From NCBI GenBank assembly GCA_028700655.1, contig JAQVSG010000001.1:1-40506 (forward strand): 40,506 nucleotides of DNA. Reading direction: 5' to 3'. The notes under the pieces are model-generated. The model saw nothing but the letters and a program-made list of their open reading frames with translations, was not told the DNA's origin and did no database searches. This DNA comes from Caldisericia bacterium (GTDB lineage Bacteria > Caldisericota > Caldisericia > UBA6126). The position numbers were made by a program, and so were the translations under genes. Below, piece after piece: positions 1 to 8,625 of the stretch (positions within the stretch are counted from its first letter, which is position 1; every line of letters begins with the position of its first letter).

Positions 1-845
1 GAGCAAATTATATCGGAGTTATATTGGGGACTTTCGTGGATGCCTTTGGGTATTCCTTATTCCTTATTCCAAACAAGCTTACCCTGGGTGGTGTAACTGG
101 TATAGCCATCATTATTTATCATCTTCTTAACGGAACCCTATCGGTTGGGTTCATTTATATTCTTCTCAATGTCCCCATTTTTGTTTGGTCGATTTTTCGT
201 CTTCATAAAAGGGTAATCATAACCACTTTAATATCGGTAGTAGCGAATTCTTTTGCGATTGATTTTTTTAGTGCATTCGTGGTTCCTCATTTAGGCATTC
301 ATCCAGATATGATGATTTCTGTCTTATATGGCGCTGTTTTATCAGGTTTTGGAATCGGGATGCTCTATCGATCCTATGGATCTTTGGGCGGGACCGATAT
401 GCTAGCCCAAATTTTAAAAACGTATACACATGCTTCTTTCGGCCAAATAGTGATACTTCTTGATGGCATTGTCATTCTTTCGTCTGCTCTTATCTTTCAA
501 GATGCAGAGCTTGCCCTATTGCCTCTATTGGGAATTTTCGTTGTGGGGAAAATGATTGATGTTGTGCAGGAAGGATTGTCTACTTCCAAAGCATCCATGA
601 TTATTACCTCCAAAGAAGAAGACGTAACAAAGTTCATCATCCAAGAAATGGATCGAGGAGTTACAATACTGGAAGGAAAAGGTGGATATACTTCCAATGG
701 GAAGAGAATTCTCCTGTGTGCTTTCTCGAAAAGACAGTATTCGACTTTCAAACGAAGAATTCTTATGATCGATCCTAGCGCTTTTGTAATGATTGGTTCT
801 TTAGACGAAGTTATAGGAGAAGGATTTGAACGAAAAAGAGACTAA
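1..845 (+). CDS. YitT family membrane protein with C-terminal DUF2179 (5' truncated)
   Basis: The reading frame is open to the left edge (first full codon at base 3, reading ANYIGVILGTF), so the true start lies outside the window and the TTG at 24 is not a credible start. The first ~170 visible residues are hydrophobic, about five membrane segments, with the family-typical glycine-rich GGVTGIA loop near the N-terminus and YRSYGSLGGTD in the middle. The last ~85 residues form a soluble DUF2179-type domain containing RGVTILEGKGGY. YitT proteins are integral membrane proteins of unknown transport or sensing role. The stop is only 3 bp before ftsE, so the two are probably co-transcribed. The family call is firm; the function is unknown. 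Confidence 0.85.
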   Translation, partial: ANYIGVILGTFVDAFGYSLFLIPNKLTLGGVTGIAIIIYHLLNGTLSVGFIYILLNVPIFVWSIFRLHKRVIITTLISVVANSFAIDFFSAFVVPHLGIHPDMMISVLYGAVLSGFGIGMLYRSYGSLGGTDMLAQILKTYTHASFGQIVILLDGIVILSSALIFQDAELALLPLLGIFVVGKMIDVVQEGLSTSKASMIITSKEEDVTKFIIQEMDRGVTILEGKGGYTSNGKRILLCAFSKRQYSTFKRRILMIDPSAFVMIGSLDEVIGEGFERKRD

Positions 846-848
846 TAT

Positions 849-1529
849 ATGACCAGCGTACCGATATTGCAATTAAAATCGATTTCAAAATCGTATTCTC
901 ATGGCATTAAAGCATTGCACAATGTAAGTTTTTCAGTTTCAGAACAAGAATTTGTATATATTATGGGCCGATCTGGGGCAGGGAAAACAACACTTTTTCG
1001 TATTATCACAAAGCAAGAAGAACCAGATGAAGGCGAGGTATGGATTGAAAATGAACGGATTTCTTCCATCCCACAAAAGAAAAAACATCTTGTTCGGCGT
1101 AAAATTGGAGTTGTTTTTCAAGATTTCAATCTGATTGATTATAAAACTGTGTTTGCGAATGTTGCTTTTGCGCTAGAATTACGAGGTCTTTCCAAGAAAT
1201 ATATCCAAAAACAAGTGGAAATGGCACTCGAAATTGTTGGTCTTTCACAGCGAACCCAAAATTATCCACAAATGTTGTCTGGCGGAGAACAGCAACGAGT
1301 GGCGATAGCCAGGGCTATTGTCACAAAACCAAAAATTCTTTTGGCCGATGAACCTACAGGAAATTTGGACTATAAGACTTCTGAGAGCATTATGGGATTG
1401 TTTTCAAAGATTAACCAAATGGGTACCAGTATCGTAATGGCGACGCATGACCTTGACATAGTAAGTGGCACCGGCAGACGCATCATTATCCTAGATCACG
1501 GCGAGAAAATGGGGGAAAATTGTGGCTAG
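849..1529 (+). CDS. ftsE: Cell-division ABC transporter ATPase FtsE
   Basis: FtsE is the cytoplasmic ATPase of the FtsEX complex, which uses ATP hydrolysis to control wall hydrolases at division or elongation sites. The 226-residue length is typical. Visible motifs are Walker A GRSGAGKTT (residues 40-48), the signature LSGGEQQR (143-150), Walker B ILLADEP with D167/E168, and the H-loop ATHD near residue 199. The ATG at 849 lies 3 bp after the yitT-family stop. The stop overlaps the GTG start of ftsX by 8 bp, which suggests translational coupling. Identity is supported by the motifs together with the following ftsX and M23 peptidase genes. Confidence 0.95.
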   Translation: MTSVPILQLKSISKSYSHGIKALHNVSFSVSEQEFVYIMGRSGAGKTTLFRIITKQEEPDEGEVWIENERISSIPQKKKHLVRRKIGVVFQDFNLIDYKTVFANVAFALELRGLSKKYIQKQVEMALEIVGLSQRTQNYPQMLSGGEQQRVAIARAIVTKPKILLADEPTGNLDYKTSESIMGLFSKINQMGTSIVMATHDLDIVSGTGRRIIILDHGEKMGENCG

Positions 1530-2379
1530 TTCTTTACGAGAAGCGAAACAAGTATTCTCCCGCAATCCAGCAAGTTATATTGTTTGTACTATTAGCTGTT
1601 TTATATCCTTGTTTTGTATCGGGATCGTTTCTGTGTTTGGTATTTTTGTCTATCAGGGAGCACAGGCCGTGGGTACAAGATTTTTAAACATTACCGCTTT
1701 TTTTGAGAAAACAGCCAATCACGAGGACATCAACCAAATCATTTTATCGTTGGAGAGCTTAGAGGGTGTTCAAAGTGTGCAATATGTATCTCCCGAGGAA
1801 GCTCTTCAATGGCTCCAAGAAGAATATCCTGATATGGAAACTGCAACCAACCCACTTCCTTCTTCTTTACGGATAGAACCAAAGAGTTCAAAGCATGTTT
1901 CTGACATCATTGAATTTTTACAATCCATATCTTCCATTGAATATGTTGAAGATACGTCCGAAGCGGCGACCAGTTATAGCAATATCATTCGCATCATGCT
2001 CATTCTTGGCATTGCTTTGTTGATCATTTTTTTCTTAGCTTTTATCTTTTCTGTGAGTTCTTCTATTGGTATTTCTGTGTATTCTTTTCGAAAAGAAATA
2101 TCCATCATGCAACTATTGGGAGCTACTCCGGGAACGATTCGATCACCCTTTTTATTGATTGCCTCTGTTAGCGCCATTATTGGAGGAGTTTGTAATGCTT
2201 TTGTTCTATTCCCTGTCGTACGTTATGTGTATCAATTCTATCAATCGTTCCTCTTTTTTTCACCCATTGCCATGAATACACAGCTATTGAGCCTACAGCT
2301 AGGAGCAGTTCTGTTATGGATTGGATTTTTCATTTCCATTGTATCTTCCATTTTCTCTGTGAATAAGCATATACGATGA
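1522..2379 (+). CDS. ftsX: Cell-division membrane protein FtsX
   Basis: FtsX is the permease-like partner of FtsE. It does not transport; it transmits FtsE conformational change to an extracellular hydrolase. This copy has 285 residues with four hydrophobic segments (about 19-44, 155-180, 208-232, 254-277). The ~110-residue region between the first two is the extracellular domain that contacts the hydrolase, and it includes the family-typical YVSPEEAL. The GTG start at 1522 has a purine-rich GGGGGAA at 1511-1517 as ribosome binding site. The last codons overlap the next gene as ATGA (2376-2379). The order ftsE-ftsX-peptidase matches known FtsEX-hydrolase systems. Confidence 0.94.
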   Translation: MASSLREAKQVFSRNPASYIVCTISCFISLFCIGIVSVFGIFVYQGAQAVGTRFLNITAFFEKTANHEDINQIILSLESLEGVQSVQYVSPEEALQWLQEEYPDMETATNPLPSSLRIEPKSSKHVSDIIEFLQSISSIEYVEDTSEAATSYSNIIRIMLILGIALLIIFFLAFIFSVSSSIGISVYSFRKEISIMQLLGATPGTIRSPFLLIASVSAIIGGVCNAFVLFPVVRYVYQFYQSFLFFSPIAMNTQLLSLQLGAVLLWIGFFISIVSSIFSVNKHIR

Positions 2380-3569
2380 AGAAAATTGGGATCTTTTTTC
2401 TGATTGTATGCATGCTACAGTGTTTTTTTCTTACTACTCCTACCGTAGTTCGATCTGAACCCACATTGCAAGAGCAAATTGATCAATTGGAAGAGAAAAA
2501 GAAACGTGAAGAAGCTGCTCAAGAGGATTATAAGAGAACTATTGAGGCAGAGCGTAAAAAAACAGAAAGTTTACAGCATAAAAAAGACGACTTAACAAAA
2601 GAACTGAGTAGCTTTGAAGAAAACATAGCCAATCTACAATACGAGATTGAACAATTGCACATTGAAGAAGAAAATCTTCGTAAAATATACATTATTACAG
2701 AACAAGAGATTTCTCTGTTGGAAGAATCGATCCGCTTGAAAGAACTCCAATTGGATGGGCTGATTAATGCCCTGTATAGAGATTATTGTTCTCGGTTGAA
2801 CAAGTACCTTTTTTCCTCCTCCAATATTAACGAAATTTTGGACAAAGGAATCTATTTGAAATACCTGTATGAAACGGATCGTGAGTTTTTCTCTGAGCTA
2901 AAGTCCAACAAAGCGTTATTGGCAGAGAAAAAAGACAGTTATATCGAAGATCAAATACGCAATCTTGAGGTTAAAAAAGAGATAAAAGAGAAATATGAAG
3001 AATTGGAAATGGCTCGACAGAAAAAAGATGAAGAAATTCGTAACATACAACGTTTGGCTTCTCAAAGTCAAAATATGGTTGAAAAATCCTTCCGAGCTTT
3101 GGCTGAATCTGAGGCTACGGTTCAACGAATCATTTCTGAAACATTGGAACTGAATCGATTAAAAAGTCTGAAAAATAAATCCATGGGAGCCCTTATATGG
3201 CCGATTCAAGGGGTTGTTAGTTCCGAGTTTGGTATGCGAATGCACCCTATTTTTGGTGTATATAGAATGCATACAGGGATTGATATTGATCAGAGATATG
3301 GATATCCCATCAAGGCAGTAGCAGACGGTTCTGTTGCTTTTTCTGGGTGGTTAACAGGGTATGGGAATTGTGTTCTAATTCAGCATGATTATGATCATAG
3401 CACCTTATATGCCCATATGAATCGTCGATCTGTTTCGAAAGATCAAGAAGTAGTCCAAGGGGAAGTAATCGGAGAAGTGGGCTCAACAGGATGGTCAACA
3501 GGACCCCATCTACACTTCGAAGTGAGGAAAAATGGGGATTATGTGAATCCGCGTGACTATTTACCGTAG
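2376..3569 (+). CDS. FtsEX-linked coiled-coil M23 murein endopeptidase (EnvC-like)
   Basis: Secreted peptidoglycan hydrolase of 397 residues. It has a signal peptide (about 1-27), a long charged coiled coil rich in E, K and Q (about 28-270), and a C-terminal M23/LytM domain (about 275-397). The zinc and catalytic residues appear intact: H299 and D303 in HTGID, H347 in YAHM, H378 and H380 in HLH. E. coli EnvC has a degenerate LytM domain and only activates amidases, whereas this protein should cut peptide cross-links itself. The ATGA overlap with ftsX supports its role as the FtsEX-controlled hydrolase, with the coiled coil docking on FtsX. Gene name is left blank because EnvC/PcsB nomenclature is lineage-dependent. 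Confidence 0.92.
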   Translation: MKKIGIFFLIVCMLQCFFLTTPTVVRSEPTLQEQIDQLEEKKKREEAAQEDYKRTIEAERKKTESLQHKKDDLTKELSSFEENIANLQYEIEQLHIEEENLRKIYIITEQEISLLEESIRLKELQLDGLINALYRDYCSRLNKYLFSSSNINEILDKGIYLKYLYETDREFFSELKSNKALLAEKKDSYIEDQIRNLEVKKEIKEKYEELEMARQKKDEEIRNIQRLASQSQNMVEKSFRALAESEATVQRIISETLELNRLKSLKNKSMGALIWPIQGVVSSEFGMRMHPIFGVYRMHTGIDIDQRYGYPIKAVADGSVAFSGWLTGYGNCVLIQHDYDHSTLYAHMNRRSVSKDQEVVQGEVIGEVGSTGWSTGPHLHFEVRKNGDYVNPRDYLP

Positions 3570-3578
3570 CTTTTTTGG

Positions 3579-3606
3579 TTGTATTTCCCACTCTTTTTTT
3601 TATCAT
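3579..3606 (+). promoter_or_regulatory. Possible sigma70-type promoter upstream of ctpA
   Basis: TTGTAT at 3579-3584 and TATCAT at 3601-3606 are separated by 16 bp, giving a start near 3613 and a ~25-nt leader to ctpA. It lies in the largest intergenic gap (68 bp) of the first 24 kb. The T-rich spacer makes chance similarity possible, so this is a moderate prediction. Confidence 0.35.
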
Positions 3607-3637
3607 CAATGAAGCAATTTACTCAAATAGGTGAACT

Positions 3638-4771
3638 ATGAAGTTTAAACTGAAAACGTGGTTATCGATAGGTATATCTGTTATTGTTGGAGTGGCTGGT
3701 TTTGTGGGAGGGTATGCATTCGCCTCTCATCAGCTGGGTCTTCTTTCTTATCCAGTATCACAGTTTGCACTGCATACAATCCAAGAATTCTTTGTAGATC
3801 CTCTTCAAGACGAGTATTTAGCAAAAGGGATTGTGTTTGGAACTGGCGACCCTTATTCAACCTATTTTACAAAAGAAGAATATGAAACATTCTCGACACA
3901 AATCGCAGATCATTACGTGGGTATTGGTGTCGTTATTAATGATCAATTAGAGATCAACCGAGTGTTTCCCGATTCTCCTGCCAGTGAAGCAGGCGTTGAA
4001 GCAGGGGATTTTATTCTTCAAGTAAATGGGGAAACCATGTTCGGAAAAGATTCAACCTATGCCTCCAATTTAATTCGAGGACCCCAAGGAACCAATGTTG
4101 AAATTGTTTTTCAGCAACCAGGCCAACCTAGTCGCACTTATGTTTTAACAAGACAACAAGTCAAGATTCAAACGATTCACGGGAAAATGATCGATGATTC
4201 TACAGCCTATATTCATATATTGTCTTTCAACTTTGGTACCGCTGCCGAATTTGAAAAGATATATCAGGAATTAATGGCACAAAAACCAACATCCTTTATA
4301 TTGGATCTTCGTGATAATGGAGGGGGTGTTTTGGAAGAAACACAAACAATTGCCGAGTATTTCCTTCCCAATGACTCGTATCTTTTCTGGACTATTGGGA
4401 AAAACAAAGAACCAAAACCTCGAAAAATGCTTCAAACGAAGTGCATGGAGATTCCTTTTGTCATTTTAATCAATCGGTATTCTGCTTCTGCATCAGAAGT
4501 TTTATCTGGTGCGGTGCAAGATTACAAAACAGGGACCTTACTAGGAGAGACTTCCTTCGGGAAAGCTTCTATCCAGAGAGTTTTTTCTGTTCTTCCCTCG
4601 GGGGGTGCTATAAAATTAACCGTTGAAAAATACCTTACACCTTTGAAACGTAATATCATGGGACAAGGAATAGAACCCGATGTCGTAGTAGAGACAGAGG
4701 TACCTTTCACAAGCGATGTAACTGATCCAGTCATATCTAGAGCGTTAGAGTTTTTAAAGAAAGGAATGTAA
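3638..4771 (+). CDS. ctpA: Carboxy-terminal processing serine protease (S41 family, PDZ)
   Basis: Exported protease with an N-terminal membrane segment/signal anchor (about 8-30), a PDZ domain (about 90-175, containing YVGIGVV and SPASEAGVEAGDFI) and an S41 catalytic core. The Ser-Lys dyad fits S284 in SASAS and K309 in SFGK; their 25-residue spacing equals that known for E. coli Prc. CtpA-type proteases trim or degrade envelope proteins, including wall hydrolases in several bacteria, so its place next to the FtsEX-M23 module suggests it controls that hydrolase (inference). AGGTGA lies just upstream of the ATG. The 377-residue length is usual for this subfamily. Confidence 0.93.
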   Translation: MKFKLKTWLSIGISVIVGVAGFVGGYAFASHQLGLLSYPVSQFALHTIQEFFVDPLQDEYLAKGIVFGTGDPYSTYFTKEEYETFSTQIADHYVGIGVVINDQLEINRVFPDSPASEAGVEAGDFILQVNGETMFGKDSTYASNLIRGPQGTNVEIVFQQPGQPSRTYVLTRQQVKIQTIHGKMIDDSTAYIHILSFNFGTAAEFEKIYQELMAQKPTSFILDLRDNGGGVLEETQTIAEYFLPNDSYLFWTIGKNKEPKPRKMLQTKCMEIPFVILINRYSASASEVLSGAVQDYKTGTLLGETSFGKASIQRVFSVLPSGGAIKLTVEKYLTPLKRNIMGQGIEPDVVVETEVPFTSDVTDPVISRALEFLKKGM

Positions 4772-4777
4772 CATACA

Positions 4778-7390
4778 TTGACACAAATGAATCGTATTGA
4801 TAAACCTTATCAGAAAACTGTTAAGGAGCTGTTGGAATTAGCGGAGTCTTCTATTGAGAATGGTCTCATAAACAATCAGGTAGTAGAGAGAGCCGAGTTG
4901 TTTGGTCCAAATACAATAGTATCTGGCAAAAAAACCTCTGCTTGGAGAATTTTCTTCAATCAATTCCAAAGTTTGCTCATTTATATCTTACTATTCGCTT
5001 CTGGACTGTCATTCTACATGAAAGATATGACCGAAGCGATTGCCATTCTTATCGTTGTTGTCTTAAATGCGCTTCTTGGTTTTGTTCAAGAATATAGGGC
5101 TGACGCTTCCATAAAAGCTATCCAATCTTTGGTGAATCCTGAATGTACTGTTGTTCGAGATGGAACAAGACAAACCATACCCAACGAGGAATTGGTTCCT
5201 GGAGATATAGTACTATTAGAAAGTGGCAATAAAATTCCAGCAGACATTCGAATTCTTTCTTCTACAGAAGGATTCAAGGTTGATGAATCAATGCTAACGG
5301 GAGAATCTCTTTCTATTTTGAAAAATAGCAATGTAATGCAGGAAGAAGTTTCTAATCCTGGAGATGTCCGAAACCAATGCTATATGGGAACCATTGTTAC
5401 AGAAGGAAAAGCCAAGGGAATGGTGGTCTCTACCGGGGGGGACACAGAATTGGGGAAAATCGCTTCATTAACGGGGGAAGTCAAAGAAGAAAAAACACCC
5501 CTGGAAAAAAGAATGGATATTTTTTCTAAGAATCTAACCTATATCCTTGGGTTTATTTGTGCCCTTGTGTTCGTTCTTAATATAATTCAAGGCGATAGTT
5601 TTCATGACACATTGTTGTTTGCTATTGCTTTGGCTGTTGCAGCCATCCCTGAAAGTTTACCAGCCGTCACAACGATTGTTCTATCCAACGGTGTTTCCAG
5701 AATGAGCAAACACAATGCGATTGTCAAACGATTGGCATCTGTCGAAACCTTGGGCTCAACAACGGTCATATGTACAGATAAAACAGGAACCCTTACAGAG
5801 AACAACATGAAGGCTATTAAAATCTTTGCGAACCTTACAGAACACAAGATTCCACAAGTCATATCAGAAGACTCCTCTATTCAATTATTGCAAGAGATTT
5901 TTTATTTTGACAATGACGCCGTCATACAAGATCAAGCTTCATCAGGAGATCCAACAGAAATTGCACTGCTTGAAATAGGGCAACCTTTGCAGTCACGTTA
6001 TCAAGATATACGGTTCAAGAGATCCCACGAAATACCTTTTGATTCCACTCGAAAAATGATGAGTGTAACTATTCACAAAGAAGATGAAGAGTTTTTCTAT
6101 ACAAAAGGTGCCTGGGAACAAGTCGCAGAAAAATGTAACACAATCTTTTTAAAGGGGGAACAAGTTTCTTTCACTCCTGCCCTGAAAAAAAGAGTGAATG
6201 ATACGGTAGTCCAATGGAGTCAAGATGGGTATCGTATTTTAGCGGGAGCTTATAAAAAGAAACCTTCCACCAAGCAGGAAGAAGATCTGGTATTCGTAGG
6301 CATTGCTGCTCTTCGTGACCCCATACGGACAGAAGTATTCACTGCAATCCAGAAATGCCAAGATGCTGGAATTCGAGTCATTATGGTTACTGGAGATCAC
6401 GCTGAGACAGCCAAAGCGTATGCAAAAGAACTGAAAATTTCTCAATCTTCGGGAAAAGCGTTAACCCATGAAGATATCTACCAATTATCGGATCAGGAAT
6501 TATTGCACGAGTTAAAAACTTGCTCTGTTTTTGCCAGAATTAATCCAGAAGATAAATATCGAATTGTTTCGCTTCTTAAGTCTCAAAATGAAGTAGTTGC
6601 GATGACAGGAGATGGAGTTAACGATGCCCCCGCTTTACGCAAGGCGGATATTGGGGTTGCTATGGGACTCCGTGGTACCGATTTAGCCCGTGAGGTTTCG
6701 GAACTGGTACTCCTAGACGACAATTTTGCCACTATTGTTCATGCCATCGAAGAAGGGCGCGTCATTTACGACAACATTAAGAATACCATTTTTTTCTTAT
6801 TGTCTTGCAATATTGGAGAAATATTGCTTGTTTTTACCGCCATTCTCTTTGGAATGCCGGCACCTCTTGGTGCTCTACAACTCTTGTGGTTAAACCTTAT
6901 TACAGACAGTTTCCCTGCTATCGCATTAGGATTTGAAAAAGCGGGAAAAGGAATCATGAATCCAAGAAAGCAACAGGACAATCAATTCTTAAATCGATCC
7001 TTCATGATGCGAGTTACCCTACAGGGTGTTTTGATTGCAGGAGGCGCATTTTGGATCTATTTTGAGTATTATTACAGTTCTTTTAGTAACCCTGCAGCTC
7101 TTGCTACTACGGCTTGCTTTGCTGGTTTAATTATGATTGAATTGTTCCGTGCTCTTTCCGCAAGGTCTCAGAAACGTTTTCTCTTTGAAATGGGGTTTTT
7201 TTCCAACACCTATGTCATTTTTGCCCAGATTATTTCCTTTGGATTTTTACTATTGGCCCTATACGGGCCCATTGCAGTAACATTTTTCCAATCAACCCCC
7301 ATCCAATTGCAGCAATGGATTAACATCCTCATTATTGCTACCATCGTGCTGATTAGTGCAGAAGTCCAAAAGCTTATTCTTAGGAAATAA
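4778..7390 (+). CDS. P2A-type calcium-transporting ATPase (SERCA/PMR1-like)
   Basis: Membrane cation pump of 870 residues. Visible features are the N-terminal cation-ATPase domain, the actuator motif LTGES, the phosphorylation motif DKTGTLT (D334) and the hinge MTGDGVNDAPAL. Ca2+-coordinating positions of SERCA appear present: E292 in the M4 motif IPESLP (usually PEGLP), N678 and E681 in M5 (NIGE), N706 and D710 in M6 (NLITD), and E788 in M8 (MIEL). This supports Ca2+ export. Start is TTG at 4778, with AAGGAA 11 bp upstream; the ATG at 4787 is an alternative. It starts 6 bp after ctpA. Mn2+ or other cation specificity cannot be excluded. Confidence 0.9.
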   Translation: MTQMNRIDKPYQKTVKELLELAESSIENGLINNQVVERAELFGPNTIVSGKKTSAWRIFFNQFQSLLIYILLFASGLSFYMKDMTEAIAILIVVVLNALLGFVQEYRADASIKAIQSLVNPECTVVRDGTRQTIPNEELVPGDIVLLESGNKIPADIRILSSTEGFKVDESMLTGESLSILKNSNVMQEEVSNPGDVRNQCYMGTIVTEGKAKGMVVSTGGDTELGKIASLTGEVKEEKTPLEKRMDIFSKNLTYILGFICALVFVLNIIQGDSFHDTLLFAIALAVAAIPESLPAVTTIVLSNGVSRMSKHNAIVKRLASVETLGSTTVICTDKTGTLTENNMKAIKIFANLTEHKIPQVISEDSSIQLLQEIFYFDNDAVIQDQASSGDPTEIALLEIGQPLQSRYQDIRFKRSHEIPFDSTRKMMSVTIHKEDEEFFYTKGAWEQVAEKCNTIFLKGEQVSFTPALKKRVNDTVVQWSQDGYRILAGAYKKKPSTKQEEDLVFVGIAALRDPIRTEVFTAIQKCQDAGIRVIMVTGDHAETAKAYAKELKISQSSGKALTHEDIYQLSDQELLHELKTCSVFARINPEDKYRIVSLLKSQNEVVAMTGDGVNDAPALRKADIGVAMGLRGTDLAREVSELVLLDDNFATIVHAIEEGRVIYDNIKNTIFFLLSCNIGEILLVFTAILFGMPAPLGALQLLWLNLITDSFPAIALGFEKAGKGIMNPRKQQDNQFLNRSFMMRVTLQGVLIAGGAFWIYFEYYYSSFSNPAALATTACFAGLIMIELFRALSARSQKRFLFEMGFFSNTYVIFAQIISFGFLLLALYGPIAVTFFQSTPIQLQQWINILIIATIVLISAEVQKLILRK

Positions 7391-7395
7391 TCAGA

Positions 7396-7983
7396 ATGAA
7401 AAATGCTACATTCCTTGTTGTGTCAGGTCCTTCGGGAGTTGGTAAAAAAACGGTTATTACTGAATTTCTTTCCCGTACAGACAATGTGATACTTTCTGTT
7501 AGCGCAACAACACGCAAACCAAGACGGAACGAAAAAAATGGAATCGATTATTGGTTTTTTTCTCATGAGGAATTCCATGATAAAATACAGCAGAACCTAT
7601 TTATTGAATGGGCATTGGTTGGAGAACATTATTATGGAACTCCTTGGAGCAACGTTGAAATAGCAAAGAAGGAAAACAAATGGCTTTTGTTGGAAATTGA
7701 TGTTCAAGGTGGTTTGAACATTATGAATCGTTTTCCAGAAGATGTGATTTCTATATTCATTGTACCCCCCACTTTTGAGGATTTGCATACCCGACTTCAA
7801 CATCGAGGAACAGAATTGGAAGAAGAGATACAAAAAAGATTAGAAATCGCGAAAGTTGAACTTTTATACAAAAATCAGTATGATTTTACAGTTGAAAATG
7901 ATACACCCGAGAATGCTGCAAAAAAGATGATTCAAATTTTATCGGAGGAACCCCTATGCAAGAAAAAAGAGAAGTCACTATAG
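7396..7983 (+). CDS. gmk: Guanylate kinase
   Basis: Phosphorylates GMP to GDP with ATP in the cytoplasm, supplying GTP/dGTP and recycling GMP. At 195 residues it has the usual length. It begins with the P-loop GPSGVGKKT (about 11-19; many homologues have GKGT or GKST). The GMP-binding region carries SATTRKPRRNEKNGIDYWF, and LLEIDVQGG is the conserved strand before the lid. The start is 5 bp after the ATPase stop, with AGGAAA upstream. The last 28 bp overlap the probable omega-subunit gene; gmk-rpoZ adjacency is common in bacteria and supports both calls. Confidence 0.95.
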   Translation: MKNATFLVVSGPSGVGKKTVITEFLSRTDNVILSVSATTRKPRRNEKNGIDYWFFSHEEFHDKIQQNLFIEWALVGEHYYGTPWSNVEIAKKENKWLLLEIDVQGGLNIMNRFPEDVISIFIVPPTFEDLHTRLQHRGTELEEEIQKRLEIAKVELLYKNQYDFTVENDTPENAAKKMIQILSEEPLCKKKEKSL

Positions 7984-8189
7984 AAGACTTATTGAATAAC
8001 ATTGATCCAGACAAATACAGTATTGCCCTGCGAATAATTTTACAGAGTATTAAAATTTCGGAGCATCGAAAACATGCCTTTCCCGTTGGAAATTATTATA
8101 CGAGTATCATCAGTGATGCTAAGAAGACTTTGTATTTAGGCGAAAAAATCGACGATAAGAAACCAGATCCGTTTAAGCCTATTGAATAG
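7956..8189 (+). CDS. rpoZ: Probable RNA polymerase omega subunit (divergent)
   Basis: A 77-residue cytoplasmic protein immediately after gmk, where rpoZ normally sits. Omega helps fold and stabilise the beta-prime subunit. The N-terminal helix (EDLLNNIDPDKYSIALR) resembles the start of omega, but the usual arginine-rich helix (RARQL-like) is replaced by QSIKISEHRKH, so similarity is weak and the call rests mainly on size and position. A strong GGAGG at 7944-7948 precedes the ATG at 7956, so the 28-bp overlap with gmk is real. If not omega, it is a small protein of unknown function. Confidence 0.55.
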   Translation: MQEKREVTIEDLLNNIDPDKYSIALRIILQSIKISEHRKHAFPVGNYYTSIISDAKKTLYLGEKIDDKKPDPFKPIE

Positions 8190-8191
8190 CC

Positions 8192-8623
8192 ATGAATTAT
8201 TCTGATATTCTTCGCAATCTACCTCATAGGTATCCTTTTTTGCTTGTGGATCGCATACTTGAAATTACGGAGCAGTCCATACAAGGACAAAAGAATGTAT
8301 CGATGAATGAACCTCAGTTTCAAGGTCATTTTCCTGAGAATCCTGTTTTTCCTGGAGTCCTTATAATTGAGGCATTGGCACAGTTATCCGGGATTTATAT
8401 CGCAGAAAAGCATTCCTTTAGCGAAGATCAAATTGGTTTGTTTGCAGGGGTCGAAGATTTTTCTTTTAAAGGCATTGTCAGACCTGGCGATGTGATGATT
8501 TTAAACTCTCAATTACAGAAGAAAAAGTTTACAGTATTTATGTTAAATGTCTCAGCAACGGTAGAGGATGTCATTGTTGCTAAGGGGACACTTAAAGTCA
8601 TTCTTAGTGGAAAAGGAAGATAA
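8192..8623 (+). CDS. fabZ: 3-hydroxyacyl-ACP dehydratase FabZ
   Basis: Dehydrates (3R)-hydroxyacyl-ACP to trans-2-enoyl-ACP in type II fatty acid synthesis. At 143 residues it is a standard single hot-dog-fold subunit. It starts with LPHRYPFLLVDR and has the catalytic helix region QGHFPENPVFPG, with H46 and E60 as the catalytic pair. The start is 2 bp after the preceding stop, and fabH follows 2 bp after it, so it opens the fab block. No fabA-specific features are seen. The Gram-positive-style order fabZ-fabH-fabG-acpP-fabF-accD-accA indicates one coordinated operon. Confidence 0.96.
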   Translation: MNYSDILRNLPHRYPFLLVDRILEITEQSIQGQKNVSMNEPQFQGHFPENPVFPGVLIIEALAQLSGIYIAEKHSFSEDQIGLFAGVEDFSFKGIVRPGDVMILNSQLQKKKFTVFMLNVSATVEDVIVAKGTLKVILSGKGR

Positions 8624-8625
8624 TT

